DNA of 50,578 nt from Gemmatimonadota bacterium (GCA_009841165.1 VXMI01000136.1:1-50578); one strand, 5' to 3'. Positions 36,375 to 44,635 are shown, counted from the stretch's first letter. The notes: generated by a model from the sequence alone, not told the origin. A program made the numbers and translations.

Positions 36375-37628
36375 TTGCGGCATTGGCTCGGCGTCACGCT
36401 CCGCGGCCTGTGCATGGGCGCCGCCGATGTGGTCCCCGGTGTCTCCGGCGGCACCATGGCGCTCATCCTGGGACTCTATCCGCGACTGATCGATGCCGTC
36501 GGCAACCTCGGAGTCGGCATGTTGCGCCGCCTGCGGACCCGCACGTTCTGGGCCTTGACCGCGGTCGGCCTGAAGGATCCTGCGCGTCTGCGCGGCACGC
36601 CCGAGGGCATCGATGCGGCCCGCCTGCTGCTGCTGGCCTCACTCGCGGCAGGTGTGCTGCCGGCCATCGCCGCGGGCACGCGCTTTCTCCCCCCGCTGCT
36701 CGGCAACTACCCGGCGCAGATGAGTGGGTTTTTCCTCGGCCTGGTGCTCGCGTCGGTCACGGTTCCGTTCCGTGAACTGGAGCGCCGCGGCCCGGCCCGC
36801 TGGCTGCTCGCGCTCGCCGCCGCCGGAGTCACCGCGTGGTTTGTGGGGCTCCCGGCACCATCCGGCGGGCACGCGCGCGGGATGGTGACCCTGGTATTCG
36901 ATCCTCCGCCGGCTGTCGACGTCGCCCTTACCCCGAGCAACCTCACGCTCCGCGCGCCCGAAGACGGCACGCGTCCCGACATCGAATACGGCCTGGGGAC
37001 CACGGTGACCGTACGCGCCGGCACGGGCAGCGTCGAGATCGAGGCGATCTCCCGGCCAGCCGGTGCCGCCGGCAACGTGCCGTCCGGGTCGATCCGTGAG
37101 GCCGAGGGTCCGTTCGAGTCCGCCCGCGTAACCCAGGCCGCCGATTTCGCAAACGGGAGGGACCCGGCCCTCGGCTACGTTTTCCTGGGAGGCGTGCTGG
37201 CGATCTCGGCCATGGCGCTTCCCGGAGTCTCGGGAGCGTTCGTGCTCCTGCTCCTTGGACTCTACCACTTCATGTCCGTCACACTCTGGACCGCGATCTC
37301 GTATCGCGATCCGGGAGCCTTCGTTGTCGTCGGGATCTTCGTCGCTTCGCTCGCGATCGGACTGCTCTCCGTGGTGCGCATCCTCAAACACCTCTTCGCA
37401 AGGTGGCGCGACGGCACGCTCGCGGTCCTGGTAGGGCTCATGCTAGGGTCGCTGCGCAAGCTCTGGCCGTTCACGGAATACTCGGCCGAGGGCAGGGAAG
37501 TGTTGACCTTGCCGGACTGGGGTGATCCGACCGTCGCTTCGGTCGCTATCGCGTTCGCGGCGGGATTGATCGCCGTACTCGTTCTCGACGGCGTGGGGCG
37601 GCGGCTGAAGGGGAGCGCGGCACACTGA
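36375..37628 (+). CDS. DUF368 membrane protein with a large insertion
   Basis: DUF368 proteins have been implicated as undecaprenyl-phosphate recycling transporters. The 417-residue protein has the N-terminal repeat GAADVVPGVSGGTMALILGLYPRLI and the second-half repeat AMALPGVSGAFVLLLLGLYHFM, the internally duplicated motif of the family. Residues about 160-262 are a hydrophilic, beta-like insertion between helices; many DUF368 proteins are near 280-310 residues, so this is about 100 longer. The start is a TTG at 36375, which precedes the family motif correctly; no ATG fits. It is the last gene of the chromosomal block. Confidence 0.85.
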   Translation: MRHWLGVTLRGLCMGAADVVPGVSGGTMALILGLYPRLIDAVGNLGVGMLRRLRTRTFWALTAVGLKDPARLRGTPEGIDAARLLLLASLAAGVLPAIAAGTRFLPPLLGNYPAQMSGFFLGLVLASVTVPFRELERRGPARWLLALAAAGVTAWFVGLPAPSGGHARGMVTLVFDPPPAVDVALTPSNLTLRAPEDGTRPDIEYGLGTTVTVRAGTGSVEIEAISRPAGAAGNVPSGSIREAEGPFESARVTQAADFANGRDPALGYVFLGGVLAISAMALPGVSGAFVLLLLGLYHFMSVTLWTAISYRDPGAFVVVGIFVASLAIGLLSVVRILKHLFARWRDGTLAVLVGLMLGSLRKLWPFTEYSAEGREVLTLPDWGDPTVASVAIAFAAGLIAVLVLDGVGRRLKGSAAH

Positions 37629-37641
37629 AGATCAACCCTGA

Positions 37642-37683
37642 TTGTAATGTCTAGATTACATTTTGTCGTGTCGACATTACAAT
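37642..37683 (+). promoter_or_regulatory. Operator-overlapped promoter
   Basis: TTGTAATGTC (37642-37651) and GACATTACAA (37673-37682) are perfect 10-bp inverted repeats, and an extra half-site gives TGTAAT/ATTACA (37643-37660). A + strand promoter fits inside: ATTACA (37655-37660), 17 bases, TACAAT (37678-37683). Half-sites therefore cover both boxes, as in repressor-controlled promoters. The AT-rich stretch stands out from its surroundings. It would drive the small genes at 37755-38132. Confidence 0.6.
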
Positions 37684-37754
37684 TGGAACAAAACCACTTC
37701 GGCAGGGTGATGTGCGAGCGCAGTGCCTCGAGTCGATGAGAGGAGATATCGACC

Positions 37755-37901
37755 ATGTCACCGTTGCTGGAAACCGCCCTCGGTTATACCGCGACTGCTG
37801 CTCGGGCAGATGCTCCGGCCGATTCGAATCGCCATGCGAGGTCCCCATGCCACACCCGAAGACTCAGCGCGAGTTGGCCGATCTGGTCGACAACTCCCTG
37901 A
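37755..37901 (+). CDS. Possible small protein (48 residues)
   Basis: ATG 37755 is preceded by a good AGGAG (37741-37745) and lies just downstream of the operator-promoter. The product begins MSPLLETALGYTATAARADA and shows no recognised motif; its second half overlaps the next frame, so it may be only a leader. It was found from the ribosome site alone. Confidence 0.3.
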   Translation: MSPLLETALGYTATAARADAPADSNRHARSPCHTRRLSASWPIWSTTP

Positions 37902-38132
37902 AGCACGAGACGGATCCGGCCCGTCAGGTCGAGCTCGACAAGATCATCGTGAACATCGAGGCACGGGTGCCACGGCATCTGGACGAAAACCGTCCCGGAC
38001 GTCGACCAGGCCTATGCCGACGCCCTGAAGAAGCTGGGGGCCAGCTACATGTTGGCGGGCGCGACCGAACCGCGGGCGCAGGAGAGCAGGTTGGAAATCA
38101 AGCTTGCGGAGGCTGCGGCGAGGACCGCTTAG
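37847..38132 (+). pseudogene. Frameshifted small gene of unknown function
   Basis: From ATG 37847 the frame reads MPHPKTQRELADLVDNSLKH and onward to HLDE, then at the AAAA run (37986-37989) the coherent reading moves one base, continuing TVPDVDQAYADALKKLGASY and ending at TAG 38130-38132. Removing one A joins both into about 95 residues, charged and mostly helical. GAGG lies just upstream of the ATG. I recognise no family. It could be a real loss of function, an assembly error in a homopolymer, or slippage. Confidence 0.5.
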
Positions 38133-38155
38133 GCCTACTGAATCCTGATACCCCC

Positions 38156-38206
38156 AAAACCCAACGTCCCCGCCAGGACTCGAACCTGGGGCCTACTGCT
38201 TAGGAG
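38156..38206. repeat. Left attachment site (attL)
   Basis: Identical to 48685-48735 except C38165 versus T48694. The shared sequence covers the acceptor 3' strand, T-arm, variable loop and 3' half of the anticodon arm of the tRNA, read on the minus strand. Confidence 0.88.
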
Positions 38207-38222
38207 TCGATCCGACGGGGAC
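38165..38222 (-). pseudogene. tRNA-Arg remnant with deleted D-arm
   Basis: Read on the minus strand, GTCCCCG (38222-38216) restores the acceptor 5' strand, followed by about 10 bases, then the anticodon-loop CTCCTAA and intact variable, T-arm and acceptor 3' parts. The D-arm and the 5' anticodon stem are missing, so no cloverleaf can form. Confidence 0.5.
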
Positions 38223-38347
38223 GCGAATCACGGCAAGAAATCGTCTAAGTCTAACTGGGACTGCACGATCTGCGCTTCTTGCCGTTGGGGCGTGCCGGGG
38301 TCGATCTGGCTGAAATGGCGGGAAAAACGGGGTAAATGACGGGAAGA

Positions 38348-38479
38348 ATGGGCGAATCTGGTGGCCCACACGACTGGCCAAGGGGGCATACCAAGACCGT
38401 CCCGCAGGCCAACGCGGAGCACGACATCCACATGATCGCCAGCGAGCGGGCGCTCGAAGTGCTGGCTCGCTTGGAGTAG
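38348..38479 (+). CDS. Short ORF, possible gene remnant (43 residues)
   Basis: ATG 38348 to TAG 38477; the product ends HTKTVPQANAEHDIHMIASERALEVLARLE-type sequence, a coherent amphipathic helix. GGGAAGAA just before the ATG may serve as a ribosome site. It may be the C-terminal stub of a larger lost gene. No family is recognised. The rest of 38223-38667 holds only an imperfect inverted repeat (GCCCTCCCA 38539-38547, TGGGAGGGC 38620-38628). Confidence 0.25.
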   Translation: MGESGGPHDWPRGHTKTVPQANAEHDIHMIASERALEVLARLE

Positions 38480-38667
38480 CCTGGACCAGTGGCGCGGCGG
38501 CGGCGAGGGAGCGGCGTTTCGCTTAGAGGCTGAGCATCGCCCTCCCAATGGCCGATAGCGACCATCGGGCCCCTGTTACCGGTGAGCGGGAGCGTTCCAC
38601 ATGCTCTTCGCGATGCCGATGGGAGGGCAGCCCTAACGCCGGAAACGGCATGCCGGTAGAATAGGAT

Positions 38668-39642
38668 ATGGACCAGAAGAAGGGAAAGGGCCTGACCAAG
38701 CGCGTCGTTGGAGTCAACGCTTGGGCCTCCGTGATCGAGCGCGGGGGGAGTCTTCTCTCATGGCTCAAGGAGCGTTGGCTCAAGGCCATCGGGGCAGCGG
38801 TAGCCACGGGTGGCGGCGCATGGGCGGCTCTCAAGGCCTGGTGGCAAACCCTCGACAGCTGGACGCCACTGGAACTCACCGTGATCGTGGGCGGAGGAAC
38901 GGTGGCCCTGATCTTCTCCGTGGTTTTCGTCCGGGCCGCATGGCCGAGAGGGGGTGGGCGCCGGGCTCCAGAAGAGCGAGCTGATCCAGCCCCGGAGGCG
39001 TCTGACGGCTTGGCGGGGTTGCGGGAACTTCGGAAGGATTTTCTGGAAAACCTCCACCATGTGACTGAAGGTCATCGGCCCGACCCGTCTGAGGGAAACC
39101 CCATTGGAGTGATCCTGCTCAAGCTGAGGACCGAATACACCCGGCACCACCTTATCACCTACCTGGCAGACGCGATCCCGAAAAAGCAGGGCTGTCAGGA
39201 TGTCCTTATCCCCGTTCTGCTTGCGGCCATTGACGATGTCATCGGCCAAGCGACCGACCCCCGATCTTACGAAATGGTCCCGGTTGCCAACCGAAAGCCC
39301 GAGCCAGAGAAGAATGCGAACGGAGATGCTAGGCGGTTCGAGGCCTTGGCGCCCGAAATCAAGGCCGTGAGAGAAGCCGCAGAGGGTGGCCAGGTCAGAG
39401 CGGTAACAGACATCGCGGGGCTGACCTACGAATTGGAAGAGATGGGCATCCAGTATCCCCGTCTGCCCAACAACGTCAACGAACTGGAGCCTTGGTGTTT
39501 CTTCCTCTCCTACTTGGAGCGGATGGCGAGAAACGGGGCGATTGGCGATGCGCGGCTTCTTATCTTCGAATGTGCTCGGCGACACCCGGAACTCGGCTTG
39601 GAAAGTGAGCGCACCGGTCCCACTCTCGGGAAGGCACGATGA
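38668..39642 (+). CDS. Two-helix membrane protein coupled to the RM enzyme
   Basis: A 324-residue protein with two hydrophobic segments near the N-terminus (about 38-58 and 69-91), a basic/proline linker, and a soluble helical domain (about 110-320) with no motif I know. Its stop overlaps the nuclease-methylase ATG (ATGA, 39639-39642), so the two are translationally coupled and probably act together. The only start signals are an AGGA close to the ATG and a TAGAAT -10-like box at 38657-38662, which would place transcription start almost at the ATG; a leaderless message is possible. Alternatives are an anchor, sensor or effector for the RM enzyme; none can be chosen from sequence. Confidence 0.75.
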   Translation: MDQKKGKGLTKRVVGVNAWASVIERGGSLLSWLKERWLKAIGAAVATGGGAWAALKAWWQTLDSWTPLELTVIVGGGTVALIFSVVFVRAAWPRGGGRRAPEERADPAPEASDGLAGLRELRKDFLENLHHVTEGHRPDPSEGNPIGVILLKLRTEYTRHHLITYLADAIPKKQGCQDVLIPVLLAAIDDVIGQATDPRSYEMVPVANRKPEPEKNANGDARRFEALAPEIKAVREAAEGGQVRAVTDIAGLTYELEEMGIQYPRLPNNVNELEPWCFFLSYLERMARNGAIGDARLLIFECARRHPELGLESERTGPTLGKAR

Positions 39643-42600
39643 CCGGACGCGACCAGCAGCTGATCACTACGGTCGAGGCGTACTTCGCGGACCTTCGCCG
39701 GGTGCGCGGTACCGGCGGCGGCACCGGTGAGCGGTCTTATTACCCAGAGATAGCAAACCTGCTCAACCGCATCGGGCGCCCGCTCAAGCCAAAGGTGTTC
39801 TGTGTTCATGAAGGGAAGGACCAGGGAGCCGGTCATCCGGACTTTGCGCTCTACACGGCGAACCAAGTTCAGAAGGGCCAACCGCGAGAGGGGCAGACTC
39901 CTGAGCGCGGTGTCGTCGAGGTGAAGCCGGTCGAGGATGATGCTTGGGTGACCGCGAAGTCCGATCAGGTAAGCCGCTATTGGGGCCGTTACCGCTTGGT
40001 GCTGGTCACGAATCTCCGGGACTTCGTCCTGGTGGGTGCTGACGCGGCGGGACGCCCAGCAAAGCTCGAAACCTTCCGTTTGGCCGAAGATGCGGACGTG
40101 TTCTGGCGCAAGGTGGAGAGGCCGCGCGCCTTCGCCCACGAGATCGGGACGGGTCTCGGAGAATACCTCGCGCGGGCACTCTCGCACCGTGCCACCCTAG
40201 CTGAGCCGAGGGACTTGGCTTGGCTGCTCGCTTCCTACGCCCGCGACGGATTGGCCCGTGTGGAGGCCGTCGGTGACACACCATCGCTGCTGACGGTCCG
40301 CACGGCGTTGGAGGAAGCGCTTGGGATTCGCTTCGAGGGTGATCGGGGCGACCGCTTCTTCCGCTCTACTCTGATCCAGACGCTGTTCTACGGCGTCTTC
40401 TCCGCGTGGGTGCTTTGGTCCCGCGACGAGCAGAAAAAGAACGGACCGCTGTTTGAGGACCACTACGGTCCAGAGCGGTTTAGGTGGCGCGAGGCGGTCT
40501 GGCACCTGCGGGCGCCAGTCCTGCGGGCCTTGTTTCAGCAATTGGCCGATCCAAGCCGGCTGAAACCGCTCGGCTTGGTCGAGGTGTTGGACTGGACATC
40601 GGCGGCGCTCGACCGGGTGGATCGGACAGCGTTCTTCTCGAGGTTCAACGAGGGCGAGGCCGTACCGTACTTCTACGAGCCCTTCCTCGAAGCCTTCGAC
40701 CCGGTTCTCCGAAAGCGGTTGGGCGTGTGGTATACACCGACCGAGGTGGTCCGCTACATGGTGGCGCGGGTGGACATGGCGTTGAAGGACGATCTCGGGA
40801 TCCCGAATGGGCTCGCGGCCGACAACGTCTATGTGCTGGACCCGTGCTGCGGAACGGGGGCCTATCTGGCGGAAGTGCTCCGCCGTATCTCCGTGAATCT
40901 CGGGAGCCAGGGCCTCGGGGCGCTCGCGGGCGCGGAGGTTAAGAGGGCCGCGACCGAGCGGGTGTTCGGGTTCGAGATCATGCCTGCACCTTTCGTGGTG
41001 GCCCATTTGCAGGTCGGCCTCACCATGCAGAGTCTGGACGCGCCGCTCGCGGAGGACGGATCGGAGCGTGCCGGAGTGTTTCTCACCAACGCGCTGACGG
41101 GCTGGGAGCCGCATCCGACCAGGCCATTGCCGTTCCCAGAGCTTGAAGAGGAGCGGGATCGGGCGGAGCGAGTGAAGCAAGACACTCCGATTCTGGTCAT
41201 CCTCGGCAACCCCCCCTACGACGGGTTCGCAGGCGTGGCGGTCGATGAAGAGCAAGAGATGCTAGAAGCGTTCCGCAGTCCACGCCGTGTGGTGATGCCT
41301 GACAAGAGGGGGCTCCACGAACTCTATGTTCGGTTCTTCCGAATGGCAGAGCGCCGCATCGCAGAGAGAACAGGCCGAGGTGTCGTCTCCTTTATTTCGA
41401 ACTACTCGTGGCTGGATGGGCGGTCCTTCGCTGGAATGCGAGAGCGCTTCATGGAGGTGTTCGATGCGATCCGCGTCGACAACCTGCATGGCGACCGCAT
41501 CATATCGGAGTATGCTCCAGATGGCAGGACCAGCGAAACAATCTTCGCGGTCAAGGGCAAGTCGCCAGGAATCAAGGTCGGAACGAGCATCGCTCTCCTC
41601 TCCAAGTCGGGAACCGAGATCGACAAGCCACCTACTACCGGCGTCTGGTATCGTGATTTCCACCAGGCGAAAGCGGACGAACGGCGGCGAGCACTATTGG
41701 ATAGCCTTGAAGTCGACGTGATCGATGACGGCTACTCCACGCTGGAGCCGAATCTCAGATTGGGCCTGCCGTTCAAGCCATCCCCCGTGAGCCCGGACTG
41801 GTTCGACTGGCCCACGCTGCCCGATCTCTTCCCCGTCCAGTTCTCAGGAGTCAACACCAATCGTGACGGGTTTGTAGTTGACATCAGCCTATCCGCTCTC
41901 AAGTCGCGGATCGATGATTATTTCGATTCCGCCTTCAGCCATACGGAACTCGCCAAGCGTCATCCTGTAGCCATGGAGCCTCGGGCCCGGTACGATCCAG
42001 AATCGGTTCGGGATGCTCTACTTTCGCGCGGGGCCCCCCACTCCGAGGGCTTCTTGCGCTATGCCTACCGCCCCTTCGACACGCGATGGCTGTACTGGGA
42101 GCCCGAAACCAAGCTGCTCAATGAGAAGCGCCCCGACTACCGACCGCACATCTTCCCGGGCAACCTATGGCTGTCCGCCGCACCGCACCTGCGTAAGGAT
42201 GCGGGCGAACCTCAGGCGTGCGTCACACGGCATTTGGCTTGCCTGCATCTCATCGAGCGCGGTGCAAACCTGTTTTCCGCCTATCGCATCGGGACGGACA
42301 CAGCGTTGTTTGGTGGGCGGGCCAGCGGCGGTTCGAGTCCGGAGCCCAACCTGACGGAAGCCGGTCGGCGGTATCTCGAACGGCTAGGTGCCACGGTCGA
42401 GGATCTGTTCCACCATGTCGTCGCCGTCCTGCATGACCCCGACTACCTCGCCACCAACTCTGGAGCCCTGCGCATGGAGTGGCCGCGCATCCCGCTACCT
42501 GACTGGCCGGACGGCACGGACGGAAAGGCTCCCGAGGTGCTCGCTCGCTCCGCGGCGCGTGGGCGCACGCTGGCGGCACTGCTGGATTCTGAGACCGCCG

Positions 42601-43052
42601 TTCCCGGCGTCAGCCAAGCGCCGCTGCGTTCAGAGATCGCGGCTATCGCGGTTCCAAGCACGGTCGGGGGGCGCAACATGATTGGTGACGCCTTCGCCGT
42701 CACCGTCGGGTGGGGTCGTCGGGGACGGGGCGATGCCGTCAACCCGGGGAACGGCCGTTTGACCAGGAGAGCCTACACGCCGGAGGAATCCAAGGCCGTG
42801 CGGGACGCGTCGGCGGCGTTGGGCGGCACGACTTGCGATGTCTACCTGAACGACGAAGCCTTCTGGCGCAACGTCCCGGCCGCCGTCTGGGACTACCGGC
42901 TTGGCGGCTATCAGGTGCTCAAGAAGTGGTTGTCCTACCGGGAACGCAGGGTCCTGGGGAGGAATCTGCGCCCAGCGGAGGTGCAGCATTTCGCCGACAC
43001 CGCACGCCGCATCGGTGCTATCTTGATGGCATCGTCCGCCGGCCGACGGTGA
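39639..43052 (+). CDS. Fused PD-(D/E)XK nuclease / N6-adenine DNA methylase (type IIG-like)
   Basis: A 1137-residue single-chain restriction-modification candidate. The N-terminal region has a PD-(D/E)XK-like nuclease pattern: HPDFALY (Asp 68) and VVEVKP (Glu 94, Lys 96). A helical connector follows, then the gamma-class adenine methyltransferase core with motif I DPCCGTGAYL (401-410) and motif IV NPPYDGF (524-530). The remaining ~500 residues probably include target recognition. No helicase motifs are seen, which separates it from type ISP enzymes such as LlaGI. It would methylate and cut DNA from one polypeptide, so no separate methylase gene is needed. It is coupled to the membrane protein upstream. 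Exact specificity is unknown. Confidence 0.85.
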   Translation: MTGRDQQLITTVEAYFADLRRVRGTGGGTGERSYYPEIANLLNRIGRPLKPKVFCVHEGKDQGAGHPDFALYTANQVQKGQPREGQTPERGVVEVKPVEDDAWVTAKSDQVSRYWGRYRLVLVTNLRDFVLVGADAAGRPAKLETFRLAEDADVFWRKVERPRAFAHEIGTGLGEYLARALSHRATLAEPRDLAWLLASYARDGLARVEAVGDTPSLLTVRTALEEALGIRFEGDRGDRFFRSTLIQTLFYGVFSAWVLWSRDEQKKNGPLFEDHYGPERFRWREAVWHLRAPVLRALFQQLADPSRLKPLGLVEVLDWTSAALDRVDRTAFFSRFNEGEAVPYFYEPFLEAFDPVLRKRLGVWYTPTEVVRYMVARVDMALKDDLGIPNGLAADNVYVLDPCCGTGAYLAEVLRRISVNLGSQGLGALAGAEVKRAATERVFGFEIMPAPFVVAHLQVGLTMQSLDAPLAEDGSERAGVFLTNALTGWEPHPTRPLPFPELEEERDRAERVKQDTPILVILGNPPYDGFAGVAVDEEQEMLEAFRSPRRVVMPDKRGLHELYVRFFRMAERRIAERTGRGVVSFISNYSWLDGRSFAGMRERFMEVFDAIRVDNLHGDRIISEYAPDGRTSETIFAVKGKSPGIKVGTSIALLSKSGTEIDKPPTTGVWYRDFHQAKADERRRALLDSLEVDVIDDGYSTLEPNLRLGLPFKPSPVSPDWFDWPTLPDLFPVQFSGVNTNRDGFVVDISLSALKSRIDDYFDSAFSHTELAKRHPVAMEPRARYDPESVRDALLSRGAPHSEGFLRYAYRPFDTRWLYWEPETKLLNEKRPDYRPHIFPGNLWLSAAPHLRKDAGEPQACVTRHLACLHLIERGANLFSAYRIGTDTALFGGRASGGSSPEPNLTEAGRRYLERLGATVEDLFHHVVAVLHDPDYLATNSGALRMEWPRIPLPDWPDGTDGKAPEVLARSAARGRTLAALLDSETAVPGVSQAPLRSEIAAIAVPSTVGGRNMIGDAFAVTVGWGRRGRGDAVNPGNGRLTRRAYTPEESKAVRDASAALGGTTCDVYLNDEAFWRNVPAAVWDYRLGGYQVLKKWLSYRERRVLGRNLRPAEVQHFADTARRIGAILMASSAGRR

Positions 43053-43068
43053 GGACCACCCGGTGCGT

Positions 43069-43101
43069 GGTCGGGCACCGGAGGTTGGTCGGCACCCGAC
43101 C
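43069..43101 (+). other. Inverted repeat after the RM gene
   Basis: GGTCGGG (43069-43075) and CCCGACC (43095-43101) can pair. TGGTCGG recurs directly inside the loop. No T-run is present. It lies in the 97-base gap between the RM gene and the next membrane protein. Confidence 0.35.
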
Positions 43102-43149
43102 GGGAATCCTGTACCGTGCTCGATGGCGCCGGTCTGACCAGGAAGAAAC

Positions 43150-43782
43150 GTGGGACAAGATTGGATCCAAGTAGGGATGTTCGCCGCCACGGTTGGCCTT
43201 GTGTTGGTTAGCTTCTTCGGTGTCGGCGTTAGCTATTTCCTTCTCCGCTCCCACGTGGATCCAGCGGTGGTGGTGTATACCGTACACGACGAGCGCCAGC
43301 CTCACATCCTGAAGATCATCATTGCGAATGTGGGTCCCTCGCCGGCGTTTGGCGTGCGATTCACGTTTTCTCCCGAGATCGAGCGTGAAGCGGCGAACAA
43401 CCCGGCGAAAATGACTGACGACATATGGAGACCGATGCGGGATGGGCCGCTGGTCGACGGCATTCCGCTGCTCGGCCCGGGGAGTCGCCGGGTGTTGACA
43501 TGGGGTTCCCTCAAAGCCCTTCGCGGAACCTTCGTCGATGCGCCTGTACGGGTGTCGGCGACCTACGAGAGCCGACGGAGCTTCCCCTGGGATCCGACTG
43601 AACACACGTCGAGTTCGGTGTTGGAGATTCGCTCTTTCTTGGGAACAGATGCGTCGAAGCCCCCTGAGCTTAGGGGGGTCGAGGCCCTCGAAAACCTGGC
43701 AACGGACATGTCGGACATTCGGGCAAAGATGCGAACACTAGCGGCTACGGCTGAAGAGACTGGCCGTGGGACAGACGATTGA
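43150..43782 (+). CDS. Single-pass membrane protein of unknown function
   Basis: A 210-residue protein with one N-terminal hydrophobic helix (about 7-32), a beta-rich soluble domain (IIIANVGPSPAFGVRFTF segment, reminiscent of small immunoglobulin-like sandwiches) and a short helical tail (LATDMSDIRAKMRTL). The start is GTG 43150 with AGGAAG at 43140-43145. It follows the RM gene by 97 bases and may be its third partner. No family is recognised. Confidence 0.7.
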   Translation: MGQDWIQVGMFAATVGLVLVSFFGVGVSYFLLRSHVDPAVVVYTVHDERQPHILKIIIANVGPSPAFGVRFTFSPEIEREAANNPAKMTDDIWRPMRDGPLVDGIPLLGPGSRRVLTWGSLKALRGTFVDAPVRVSATYESRRSFPWDPTEHTSSSVLEIRSFLGTDASKPPELRGVEALENLATDMSDIRAKMRTLAATAEETGRGTDD

Positions 43783-43910
43783 GCGGCCTCGGCGTAGCCA
43801 TTTGACGGAATATGAGATACCGCGCCGTGAGCCCAGTCGATACTGTGCGGATCTCGAAGCTGCGGAATCCGTCCCTGCGCCTCCACCGGGCAGAACCGGT
43901 CAGCATCTTG

Positions 43911-43936
43911 GGGCGGCGGGCCTACCGCCACCGCCC
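43911..43936 (+). other. GC-rich hairpin before the toxin-antitoxin pair
   Basis: GGGCGG (43911-43916) pairs with CCGCCC (43931-43936), with more inner pairing around one bulged base. It precedes the antitoxin ATG by 25 bases. The rest of the 43783-43960 gap shows no gene. Confidence 0.35.
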
Positions 43937-43960
43937 GTTCCCTGATAGAGTCGATGGACC

Positions 43961-44161
43961 ATGAGCATCAAGGCCGAATACAGGAACGGGGTGTTCGCGC
44001 CCCTACAGGAGGTCGAAGACCCCACCCCGGGCGAGATCTACCAAGTCTTCTCCGAGAGTGAGTTGAAGCGGCTTGCTGCCGCCGTTCCGTGGTTGAAGGC
44101 GTCGGAACGCAGCTTCGAGTTCTGGGAGAACGAGGAGGATGCCGTCTACGATGGCCTATAG
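43961..44161 (+). CDS. DUF104 (AF2212-like) antitoxin
   Basis: A 66-residue protein starting MSIKAEYRNGVFAPLQEVE, the typical opening of DUF104 antitoxins, followed by a short helix and an acidic tail (ENEEDAVYDGL) that could occupy a toxin. It overlaps the downstream PemK/MazF-type gene by 11 bases, the usual toxin-antitoxin order. Confidence 0.75.
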   Translation: MSIKAEYRNGVFAPLQEVEDPTPGEIYQVFSESELKRLAAAVPWLKASERSFEFWENEEDAVYDGL

Positions 44162-44489
44162 GCAGGGCGACATCGTTCTCGTCTCCTTCCCCTTCACCGA
44201 TCTCAGTTCATCCAAGAGGCGCCCCGCGCTGGTCCTGTCTCCGGATTCCTTCAACGCCGCCGGAGAGGACCTCGTGCTGGCAGCGGTGACCTCTCAAATC
44301 ACGGATGACCCGAACGCGGTGCGGCTCTGGCGCGAGGACTTCGCGGCAGGTGGGCTTCCCAAGCCATCAATGGTGAGGGCCACCAAGTTGTTTACGATGC
44401 ACTCCTCGCTCATCGCCAAGCGGATCGGTGTCCTTGGGACCGAGAAGTTGGAGGAGGTCCTCCGGTCATTGCGCCGCTTCTTCTCCTGA
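44151..44489 (+). CDS. PemK/MazF-family endoribonuclease toxin
   Basis: A 112-residue toxin of the MazF fold that cleaves mRNA. Conserved features are the opening GDIVLVSFPFTDLSSSKRRPALVLS, the second strand set (DLVLAAVTSQIT) and KPSMVRATKLFTM. ATG 44151 is chosen because the GAGGAGG at 44132-44138 sits 12 bases upstream, while the earlier ATG at 44139 abuts it. The pair may stabilise the island or act in abortive defence. Confidence 0.85.
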   Translation: MAYRQGDIVLVSFPFTDLSSSKRRPALVLSPDSFNAAGEDLVLAAVTSQITDDPNAVRLWREDFAAGGLPKPSMVRATKLFTMHSSLIAKRIGVLGTEKLEEVLRSLRRFFS

Positions 44490-44635
44490 GCCCGGAAGAC
44501 TCGCCGCGGGACCGACTGCGCTGACGGCACTTCCGTATGGTTGAAGGCGTACTGAGGTTGGCGCAGCCCTCCAGCCCGGTCGGCTAGCGTCGCACCGGCT
44601 CGACAAACGAAGGGTAGGGAGGAGATAGTACGACC

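Noticed and set aside
38165-38222. A second functional tRNA-Arg.
   Set aside because: The D-arm and part of the anticodon stem are missing, so no cloverleaf forms.
39639-43052. Type ISP (LlaGI-like) or BREX PglX identity for the large enzyme.
   Set aside because: No helicase motifs are visible, and none of the other BREX genes is nearby; a nuclease-like motif precedes the methylase, fitting type IIG better.
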